Part shown: one piece after another, positions 1 through 5,804 of the stretch
Numbering within the stretch: position 1 is the first letter of the stretch
Layout of the letters: every line of letters begins with the position of its first letter
Notes under the pieces: generated by a model
What the model saw: the letters and a program-made list of their open reading frames with translations, nothing else
Database searches by the model: none
What the model was told of the DNA's origin: nothing
NCBI GenBank assembly: GCA_944390875.1
Contig: CALXRO010000090.1
Span: 1-11,064 of the forward strand
Length of the DNA stretch: 11,064 bases
Direction of reading: 5' to 3'
From: an uncultured Rickettsiales bacterium
GTDB taxonomy: Bacteria > Pseudomonadota > Alphaproteobacteria > Rickettsiales > UBA1997
Made by a program: the position numbers and the translations under genes

Positions 1-66
1 TTCATTTTGACTCGTCATTAAAATAAATAAAGATAAAGTTAAAAGTATAAATAGTATTTTTTTCAT
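1..66 (-). CDS. N-terminal signal peptide of an exported protein (partial, runs off left edge)
   Basis: An ATG on the minus strand at 64-66 opens a frame with no stop up to the window edge, giving 22 codons. The translation starts MKKILFILLTLSLFILM and continues TSQNE. This is a classic Sec signal peptide: two lysines after the initiator Met, then an uninterrupted hydrophobic core of about 14 residues, then small and polar residues where a signal peptidase site would lie. No cysteine is visible, so it does not look like a lipoprotein in the part seen. The gene is divergent from uvrA and shares the 67-326 intergenic region with it. No Shine-Dalgarno sequence is visible upstream. The mature protein lies outside the window, so its function cannot be stated. 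The chance that this is a spurious AT-rich frame is reduced by its position facing away from uvrA and by the well-formed signal peptide. Confidence 0.6.
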   Translation of the reverse strand, partial: MKKILFILLTLSLFILMTSQNE

Positions 67-268
67 ATTAAATAGTGTTTATTAATAACTAATTAAATTA
101 TTATGTAGAATAAATTAATTATCAAGAGTATTTTTTCATTTTTTACATAAATTTATTAATTAAGTAGCAATATACAACATATAATCAGTATAAATTTATA
201 TCAAAATAACCATATTTTATTGTTAGTACCAATATATATTACTATATTAATTTATCATAATTACTGTA

Positions 269-298
269 TTGCAATTATTAACAATTTATTTATATAAT
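269..298 (+). promoter_or_regulatory. Probable sigma-70 type promoter of uvrA
   Basis: TTGCAA at 269-274 (4 of 6 matches to TTGACA) is followed after 18 bases by a perfect TATAAT at 293-298. Transcription would start near 305, leaving a leader of about 22 nt before the uvrA ATG at 327. No LexA-type operator (GTTC-N7-GTTC or CTGT-N8-ACAG) is visible around it, so SOS control of uvrA is not supported. TATAAT matches are common by chance in DNA this AT-rich; the spacing and position make this one credible. Confidence 0.45.
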
Positions 299-326
299 AT
301 ACTCATAGATATCATTTTTACTTTTA

Positions 327-3254
327 ATGAACAAAATAGACAATTTTATACAGATAGTCGGTGCAAGGCAAAACAATCTTAAAAACATAAATATAAATAT
401 ACCAAAAAATAAATTAATTGTGATAACTGGACTCAGTGGATCCGGAAAATCTTCTTTGGCGTTTGATACCATATATGCTGAAGGGCAAAGAAGATACATA
501 GAAAGCTTATCAACATATGCTAGACAATTTTTGAACGTACAAACAAAACCTGAAGCAGACTATATATCAGGACTTTCTCCAGCAATTGCTATAGACCAAA
601 AAGTTGTTGGTAAAAATCCAAGATCAACAGTAGGTACAGTGACTGAAATTTACGACTATTTGAGATTATTATTTTCAAGAATAGGTATTCCATATTCCCC
701 TGCAACTGGTAAACCTTTAGAAAGTCAAAGTATTGAAAGTATGACAAATGATGTAATGTCAATACCAACAAAATCAAAAATAACCTTACTGGCACCATAT
801 ATAAAACAATCAAGAGGTGAGCATAGAAAAGAACTAATAAAAGTCAAAAAGGCTGGTTTTACAAGATTAAGAGTAGATCAGGAAATAATAGATATAACAA
901 ATAATTTACCAAGATTAGACAAAGCAATAAAACATGATATAGATATCGTTTTGGATTATTTTACCGTAGATATTGGAATTGAAAAAAGAGTTATGGCTGC
1001 TATATCACATGGTATAGAATTTAGTAATGGTATAATATTTGTTCAAATAGATGAGTTACCAGTTGATATAGAAAGTTTCAAAATAAAAAGTAAAGAATAT
1101 AAAAAAGGTGATTTCATAAGATTTTCAAATAAATATAGTTGTCCAGAAACTGGTATAACTATAGAAAGTATAGAACCAAAAATGTTTTCGTTCAATAATC
1201 CTTTTGGTGCGTGTAAGAAGTGTGATGGTTTAGGAACAGAATTAAATTTTGATGAAAAATTGTTAGTCTTAGATCCTAGTTTATCAATATTACAAGGCGC
1301 AATAGATCCTTTTAAAAGCGATGCAACTTCAAGAGTATATATTAGAGCCCTTGATCAACTTGGTAAGAAATATGGTTTTAATTTAACAACACCTTTTGAA
1401 AAATATCCAGAAAATATTAAAAATCTCATATTTTATGGTTCTGATGATGAAATTGAAATAGAGGTTGAAGAAAATACAATGACCTCAAAATATAAAACAA
1501 AATTTATAGGTGTAATGAATATTTTAAAAGAAAGATATATCCAAGCAAAAGATGAAATGTTGAGAGATGAATTAGATAAATATCAAAGCTTAAAAACTTG
1601 TAGTTGTTGTCATGGTTATAGACTAAATGAAGAGGCTTTATGTGTTAAAGTATCTGGGAAAAATATAGGTGAAGTCTGTGATATGTCAATAAGTGAAATA
1701 TATGATTTCTTTAAAAAATTAAACGAAACACTTGGTGAAAATGAAAAGATAATAGCTGATAAAATCATGTCTGAAATAGAAAATAGATTAAGTTTTCTTA
1801 TGGATGTTGGAATAGAATACCTAACTTTAAGCAGACAATCAAGTACTCTTTCTGGAGGTGAAAGTCAAAGAATAAGATTAGCTACACAAATAGCCACAGG
1901 ATTATCTGGAGTAATATATGTTCTTGATGAGCCGTCTATAGGTTTACATCAGTCTGATAACCAAAAATTAATAAAAACAATGAAAATGCTTAGAGACTTA
2001 GGAAATACAGTAATTGTTGTAGAACATGATGAAGAAACAATGATGGCAGCAGATTGGTTAATTGATATAGGTCCTGGAGCTGGAATTCATGGTGGTGAAA
2101 TTATATCTCAAGGTACTCCAAAAGAAGTCATTAATGATCTAAATAGTGTTACTGGGGCATATTTAAGTGGAAGAAAATCAATACCTGTCCCACCAAGAAG
2201 AAGAATAACAAATCCGAAAAGAAAAATAACAGTACATAATGCTAGAGGAAATAATCTTAAAAATATTACAGTAAATTTTCCTCTTGGTGTTTTTTGTAGT
2301 ATAACTGGCGTTTCAGGTGGTGGTAAATCTACGCTTGTTTTACAAACATTATACAAAGCCCTTTCAAGACTACTTATGAATGCAAAAGTTATACCAGCAC
2401 CATATGATAGAATTGATGGAATTAATAATATAGATAAAATTATACAAATAGATCAATCACCAATAGGAAGAACACCAAGATCAAACCCATGTACTTATGT
2501 TGGAATTTTTACATATATAAGAGATCTTTTTGCATCTTTACCAGAAGCACAAGAAAAAGGATTTTCAATAAATCACTTTTCTTTTAATGTAAAAGGCGGA
2601 AGATGTGAACATTGCCAAGGTGACGGCTCTATAAAGATAGAAATGCATTTTCTACCTGATGTCTTTGTAAAATGCCCAGTTTGTAATGGGAAAAGATATA
2701 ATAGAGATATTTTAGAAATAGAATACAATGGTAAAAATATATCGGATGTTCTAGAAATGACAGTAGAAGAAGCTTGTAAATTCTTTGTAAAAGAACCTTT
2801 AATTCATGATAAATTCAAAGCTTTAAAAGATGTTGGACTTGGATATATAAAGATTGGTCAATCAGCTACAACACTATCTGGTGGTGAAGCACAAAGAATA
2901 AAATTAGCAAAAGAACTTAGTAAAAAAGATACTGGAAATACCATTTATATTTTAGATGAACCTACAACTGGTTTACATTCTGATGATATAAAAAAATTAT
3001 TATCTGTTTTACACAAACTTGTTGAACAAGGTAATACAGTTATGGTTATAGAACATAATCTTGATGTTATAAAAACATCTGATTGGATAATAGATATAGG
3101 GCCAAAAGGTGGTAGTAAAGGTGGTTATATTGTTGCCGAAGGCACTCCAGAAGATGTTTCAGAAAATCCAAAAAGTCTAACTGGAAAATATCTGAAAATA
3201 GTTTTAGATAAATATAAAAATGATCAGGAAAAACTAAAAAATAAGAAATTATAA
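327..3254 (+). CDS. uvrA: Excinuclease ABC subunit A (UvrA)
   Basis: UvrA is the damage-recognition ATPase of nucleotide excision repair; it loads UvrB on lesions in the cytoplasm. The 975-residue frame (E. coli UvrA is 940) holds both ABC modules. Walker A1 GLSGSGKS is at about residues 35-42, signature LSGGES at 508-513 and Walker B1 VLDEPS around 532-537. Walker A2 GVSGGGKS is at 661-668, signature LSGGE at 850-854 and Walker B2 ILDEPT around 875-880. The C-terminal zinc finger required for DNA binding is intact as C760-x2-C763-x19-C783-x2-C786. The first zinc module is degenerate: only C272 remains of the first pair (CPETG), while C296/C299 survive, as I recall for other alphaproteobacterial UvrA. 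The N-terminus begins directly with the conserved strand before Walker A, which supports the ATG at 327, although no Shine-Dalgarno is present. It ends with a lysine-rich tail. It appears to be transcribed alone. Confidence 0.98.
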   Translation: MNKIDNFIQIVGARQNNLKNININIPKNKLIVITGLSGSGKSSLAFDTIYAEGQRRYIESLSTYARQFLNVQTKPEADYISGLSPAIAIDQKVVGKNPRSTVGTVTEIYDYLRLLFSRIGIPYSPATGKPLESQSIESMTNDVMSIPTKSKITLLAPYIKQSRGEHRKELIKVKKAGFTRLRVDQEIIDITNNLPRLDKAIKHDIDIVLDYFTVDIGIEKRVMAAISHGIEFSNGIIFVQIDELPVDIESFKIKSKEYKKGDFIRFSNKYSCPETGITIESIEPKMFSFNNPFGACKKCDGLGTELNFDEKLLVLDPSLSILQGAIDPFKSDATSRVYIRALDQLGKKYGFNLTTPFEKYPENIKNLIFYGSDDEIEIEVEENTMTSKYKTKFIGVMNILKERYIQAKDEMLRDELDKYQSLKTCSCCHGYRLNEEALCVKVSGKNIGEVCDMSISEIYDFFKKLNETLGENEKIIADKIMSEIENRLSFLMDVGIEYLTLSRQSSTLSGGESQRIRLATQIATGLSGVIYVLDEPSIGLHQSDNQKLIKTMKMLRDLGNTVIVVEHDEETMMAADWLIDIGPGAGIHGGEIISQGTPKEVINDLNSVTGAYLSGRKSIPVPPRRRITNPKRKITVHNARGNNLKNITVNFPLGVFCSITGVSGGGKSTLVLQTLYKALSRLLMNAKVIPAPYDRIDGINNIDKIIQIDQSPIGRTPRSNPCTYVGIFTYIRDLFASLPEAQEKGFSINHFSFNVKGGRCEHCQGDGSIKIEMHFLPDVFVKCPVCNGKRYNRDILEIEYNGKNISDVLEMTVEEACKFFVKEPLIHDKFKALKDVGLGYIKIGQSATTLSGGEAQRIKLAKELSKKDTGNTIYILDEPTTGLHSDDIKKLLSVLHKLVEQGNTVMVIEHNLDVIKTSDWIIDIGPKGGSKGGYIVAEGTPEDVSENPKSLTGKYLKIVLDKYKNDQEKLKNKKL

Positions 3255-3401
3255 AGAACTGATTTAATATATATTGTTTAAAATAAATTAGGCTAAACTA
3301 AATATTAACAAAATTATAAAAACAATAATAGTTTGCTGTTACTTTAATATATATTGATCATCTTATTAAATTTATAATAATTATTATTTACATTTATTTA
3401 C

Positions 3402-3429
3402 TTGACATATTATAATTAGTTTATACAAT
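3402..3429 (+). promoter_or_regulatory. Strong promoter-like site in the uvrA-lolC gap
   Basis: A perfect TTGACA (3402-3407) is separated by 16 bases from TACAAT (3424-3429, 5 of 6 matches). Predicted start of transcription is near 3436. No plus-strand gene follows, only a hairpin terminator at 3478-3500. A perfect TTGACA is much less likely by chance in AT-rich DNA than a TATAAT match, which is why I list it. Confidence 0.4.
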
Positions 3430-3435
3430 TCCAGT

Positions 3436-3508
3436 TGTACAGTTGACGTACTATTCCATATTTTCCATAATATATCGTAGAGATGGCTAAACCATCTCTA
3501 TTATTTTT
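3436..3508 (+). ncRNA. Candidate small RNA between a promoter-like site and a terminator
   Basis: The stretch between the promoter-like site at 3402-3429 and the T-rich end of the hairpin at 3478-3512 would give an RNA of about 70 nt on the plus strand. It holds no credible reading frame; the only ATG frame (from about 3484) gives 16 hydrophobic residues and starts inside the hairpin. It does not fold as a tRNA and resembles no RNA family I recognise. Its 3' part lies just beyond the 3' end of lolC/lolE, so read-through would be antisense to that gene. This is inference from signal arrangement only. The simpler alternative is that the hairpin ends the uvrA transcript. Confidence 0.25.
3443..3471 (+). 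promoter_or_regulatory. Second tandem promoter-like site
   Basis: TTGACG (3443-3448, 5 of 6) and CATAAT (3466-3471, 5 of 6) stand 17 bases apart, the ideal spacing. Transcription would start around 3478, exactly at the foot of the hairpin, which makes a useful product doubtful. It may be chance, or an element that binds RNA polymerase and modulates the first site. Confidence 0.22.
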
Positions 3509-3512
3509 GTAT
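3478..3512 (+). terminator. Rho-independent terminator, plus strand
   Basis: TAGAGATGG (3478-3486) pairs perfectly with CCATCTCTA (3492-3500) around a 5-base loop. The stem is followed on the plus strand by TTATTTTTGTATT, a T-rich tract. On the minus strand the bases after the stem are CGATATATTATGG, which is not a good U-tract, so the signal points rightwards. It lies 223 bases after the uvrA stop and would terminate either a long uvrA 3' end or a separate small RNA. It could still work weakly for lolC/lolE, whose stop codon is 18 bases from the stem. Confidence 0.65.
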
Positions 3513-3518
3513 TACTTT

Positions 3519-4766
3519 TTATTCATATCTTAAAATCTCAGCTGGATTTGTTCTTGCAGCTTTTATTGCAGGATAGATTGTTGCTAAAAAAGATAAAATG
3601 ATAGACACAACAGATATGTGTATAATATCCGACAAAAAAACTTTTGATGGTAATTGCGAGAGATAATAAACTGTCGGATTAAATAAATCTTTACCAGAAA
3701 AATATTCAATAAATCTTTTTATATTTTCTAAATTATATGATATTAATGTACCAAATATAACACCAAATATTGTTCCTATAAAACCTATAGTACCCCCACA
3801 TATAAAAAATATTCGCATTATACTTGTATCAGTAACGCCTATTGTTTTCAATAAAGCTATTTGCTTACTTTTATCCATTACAAGCATGACCAAACCAGAA
3901 ATTATATTAAAAATTGCTACCAATATTATTAACATTAGTATTAAAAACATAACATTTCTTTCGGTATTTAATGCAGATATCAAACTTGAATTTGAGCTTT
4001 TCCAATCAACTATATTAGCATAATGTTTAGCTTTAGAAATTTTGTCATGTATTTCCCGCGCCTTTACTTGTGAAGTATTAGCATCTTTTAAAAAAACTTC
4101 TATAATATTTACAGAATCTCTATAACCAAACTGTAATTGTCCAAGTTTAAAAGGAATAAAAACAATACCATTATCATAATCATACATACCTATTTCAAAT
4201 ATACCAGAAATTTTATATGTTTTTGTTTTAGGAACAATACCAAAAATTGTTGGATCAACTTCTGGTGACACTAGTTTTATGGAATCGCCTATATTAAGCC
4301 CAAAATTTAAAGCCATCTGCTTGCCTATTATTATTGAATTTGTTTTATCAAAATCAGATATATCGCCTTCAATACTTTGATATATATCATTTTTATTTTT
4401 CAGATCATCAAGATTTATAGCTTTTACTAGTACTCCACTTACTTTTGAATCTCTTATTATCATGCCTTGTCCTTCAACTATCGGTCTAATATATGTAATA
4501 TCTTCATCTGTCAATAATTTAATAAGGTCACTATACATATAGGAACTTTCATCTTTAGGAAAAATACTTATATGTGCATTTATTCCAATTATTTTTTTAA
4601 TTAATTCTTCTTTAAAACCATTCATGACAGATATAACAACTATTAAAGTTGCAACTCCAAGCATTATACCTATAAGCGAAAAATATGATATTACTGATAT
4701 AAATTTTTCTTTTCTTTTTGCTTTTAAATATCTAAAAGCTATAAAAAATTCAATTCTGCTAAACAA
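3519..4766 (-). CDS. lolC: Lipoprotein-releasing ABC transporter permease (LolC/LolE family)
   Basis: This inner-membrane permease extracts mature lipoproteins from the inner membrane and passes them to LolA for transport to the outer membrane, driven by the ATPase LolD. The protein has 415 residues, normal for the family. TM1 lies at about 23-50 (ending in the family pattern VISVMNGF), a periplasmic domain spans about 51-270, and TM2-TM4 lie at about 273-297, 318-343 and 380-402. The FtsX-type coupling segment KQIALLKTIGV (about 301-311) and the C-terminal YPAIKAARTNPAEILRYE are diagnostic. The start is TTG: the codon two upstream is an in-frame TAA, and the conserved N-terminus (AFRYLKAKRKEKFISVIS) begins about nine residues in, so no other start fits. 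LolC and LolE cannot be told apart here; many alphaproteobacteria have a single such permease that presumably acts as a homodimer. No lolD is adjacent, although it is often the neighbour. Confidence 0.93.
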   Translation of the reverse strand: MFSRIEFFIAFRYLKAKRKEKFISVISYFSLIGIMLGVATLIVVISVMNGFKEELIKKIIGINAHISIFPKDESSYMYSDLIKLLTDEDITYIRPIVEGQGMIIRDSKVSGVLVKAINLDDLKNKNDIYQSIEGDISDFDKTNSIIIGKQMALNFGLNIGDSIKLVSPEVDPTIFGIVPKTKTYKISGIFEIGMYDYDNGIVFIPFKLGQLQFGYRDSVNIIEVFLKDANTSQVKAREIHDKISKAKHYANIVDWKSSNSSLISALNTERNVMFLILMLIILVAIFNIISGLVMLVMDKSKQIALLKTIGVTDTSIMRIFFICGGTIGFIGTIFGVIFGTLISYNLENIKRFIEYFSGKDLFNPTVYYLSQLPSKVFLSDIIHISVVSIILSFLATIYPAIKAARTNPAEILRYE

Positions 4767-4795
4767 TTTTTATATAAAAAACAATAAGTAATAAT

Positions 4796-4823
4796 ATCAT
4801 ATTGTTTTATTATGAAAACACAA
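4796..4823 (-). promoter_or_regulatory. Possible promoter of lolC/lolE
   Basis: Read on the minus strand, TTGTGT (4823-4818) is followed after 16 bases by TATGAT (4801-4796, 5 of 6). Transcription would start near 4790, giving a leader of roughly 23 nt before the TTG start at 4766. The site overlaps the opposing promoter-like site at 4802-4829 almost entirely. Chance matches are frequent at this base composition. Confidence 0.33.
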
Positions 4824-4829
4824 TATAAT
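4802..4829 (+). promoter_or_regulatory. Possible promoter of the lipoprotein-trmD-recJ unit
   Basis: TTGTTT (4802-4807) and a perfect TATAAT (4824-4829) are 16 bases apart. Transcription would start near 4836, about 20 nt before the lipoprotein ATG at 4856. It shares its DNA with the divergent lolC/lolE site. A second TATAAT at 4845-4850 has no matching -35 and lies too close to the ATG. Confidence 0.38.
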
Positions 4830-4855
4830 TTAATTATTAATTATTATAATTCATT

Positions 4856-4993
4856 ATGGTTTTTAAAAAATGCTTTTTGATTTTATTGATTCTCTTATTT
4901 TTAACATCATGTTTTGGTTTTAGAGAAAAGAATGAGCTAGCATTACCTCCTTTCTTCAAGGAAGAATATAAACAGATGAATAAAAAGAAATGA
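4856..4993 (+). CDS. Small lipoprotein of unknown function, 45 residues
   Basis: The frame encodes a 45-residue protein with two lysines at positions 4-5, a hydrophobic core from 7 to 16 and the lipobox LTSC ending at Cys19, the expected site of lipidation and signal peptidase II cleavage. The mature part would be only 27 residues, C19 to K45, with a short proline-containing stretch LALPPFF and a basic end MNKKK. Residue +2 is Phe, not Asp, so by the enterobacterial rule it would go to the outer membrane. Its TGA stop overlaps the trmD ATG (ATGA at 4990-4993), which implies translational coupling and supports it as a real gene. I do not recognise the family. The pattern of a lipid-anchored Cys followed by a PP stretch recalls short alphaproteobacterial envelope lipoproteins such as DUF3035 (BamF-type) or LptM, but the similarity is too small to assign. 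It may also be the shortened remnant of such a protein. Confidence 0.65.
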   Translation: MVFKKCFLILLILLFLTSCFGFREKNELALPPFFKEEYKQMNKKK

Positions 4994-5715
4994 ATATAAC
5001 TGTTTTTACTATATTCCCAAACATTATAAAAAACTTTTGTAATGAATCATTACTTGGTATTGCTTTAAAAAAAAATATTTGGCATTTAGATATTGTCAAT
5101 ATAAGAGATTATGCAAATAATAAACATTCAAAAGTAGATGATGTGCCGTACGGTGGCGGAAAAGGTATGATCATGAGAGCTGATGTACTAGGAAATGCAA
5201 TAGAAAATAAAATTAATAGTGATACAAAAATATACTACATGAGTCCAAAAGGGGAAAAACTTAATCAAACAAAAATTAATGAAATATCTAAAATGAACAA
5301 TATTGCAATAATATGTGGTAGATATGAAGGTATTGATGAAAGAATTATCGAAGAATATAATGTAGAAGAAATATCAATAGGTGATTTTGTTATAATGGGT
5401 GGAGAGCTTCCTGCTTTAATCTTGATAGAGGGCGTTGTCAGGTGTCTTGAGGGACTTATAAATAAAGATTCAGTAATCGAAGATAGTTTTGGTGGTAATA
5501 CTAATAATATATATAGAAATTTATTGGAATATCCACAATATACTTTACCAAGAATTTGGAAAAATAGAGAAGTACCAACTGTTTTACTTTCAGGAAACCA
5601 TAAAAAAATAAAAGAATGGAAATTAGAAAAATCAATTGAAATAACAAAAAATCGTCGTCCCGATATTTATGAAAATTTCTTAGAGGATAATCATAATTAT
5701 TCTATTATTAACTAA
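4990..5715 (+). CDS. trmD: tRNA (guanine37-N1)-methyltransferase (TrmD)
   Basis: TrmD transfers a methyl group from S-adenosylmethionine to N1 of G37 in tRNAs that carry G36, preventing +1 frameshifts. The 241-residue protein is of normal length and has the SPOUT trefoil-knot motifs in order: VPYGGGKGM (52-60), YMSPKG (83-88), CGRYEGIDER (109-118) and EISIGDFVIMGGELPA (127-142). Arg151 and Asp165 occupy the places of E. coli R154 and the catalytic D169. VLLSGNHKKIKEW (about 198-210) marks the C-terminal tRNA-binding domain. Compared with E. coli from memory, there are about seven extra residues after DSF (GGNTNNIYRN) in the flexible linker, and the usual YTRP reads YTLP. The gene is not in the common rpsP-rimM-trmD-rplS cluster; it overlaps the lipoprotein gene by 4 bp upstream and is followed by recJ 89 bp later. 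No clear Shine-Dalgarno is present, so initiation may rely on coupling. Confidence 0.97.
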   Translation: MNITVFTIFPNIIKNFCNESLLGIALKKNIWHLDIVNIRDYANNKHSKVDDVPYGGGKGMIMRADVLGNAIENKINSDTKIYYMSPKGEKLNQTKINEISKMNNIAIICGRYEGIDERIIEEYNVEEISIGDFVIMGGELPALILIEGVVRCLEGLINKDSVIEDSFGGNTNNIYRNLLEYPQYTLPRIWKNREVPTVLLSGNHKKIKEWKLEKSIEITKNRRPDIYENFLEDNHNYSIIN

Positions 5716-5804
5716 TCTATATGAATTTCAAAAAATATTTCATATATTATCTATTGCTTTTTTATATATTAATTCTACATTAGTAACAATGATTCAAGAG
5801 TAGA

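Noticed and set aside
189..200. Perfect 12-bp palindrome TATAAATTTATA upstream of uvrA, considered as an operator.
   Set aside because: Self-complementary A/T strings of this length are expected several times in a window of this composition, and no second copy or spacing pattern supports a binding site.
67..326. Search for a LexA (SOS) box controlling uvrA.
   Set aside because: Neither GTTC-N7-GTTC nor CTGT-N8-ACAG is present in the region.
3255..3400. Possible tRNA or riboswitch in the gap after uvrA.
   Set aside because: No cloverleaf, no GTTC-type T-loop and no G/C-rich paired elements; nothing beyond AT-rich sequence is visible in this part.
3484..3534. A 16-codon plus-strand frame starting MAKPSLLFLYY.
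   Set aside because: Its start lies inside the terminator stem and its 3' part overlaps the end of lolC/lolE on the other strand. It is best explained as chance.
5721..5783. A 20-codon frame (MNFKKYFIYYLLLFYILILH) between trmD and recJ that looks like a lone membrane peptide.
   Set aside because: Hydrophobic residues arise by chance from AT-rich DNA, there is no Shine-Dalgarno sequence and no coupling to either neighbour. Conservation in relatives would be needed.
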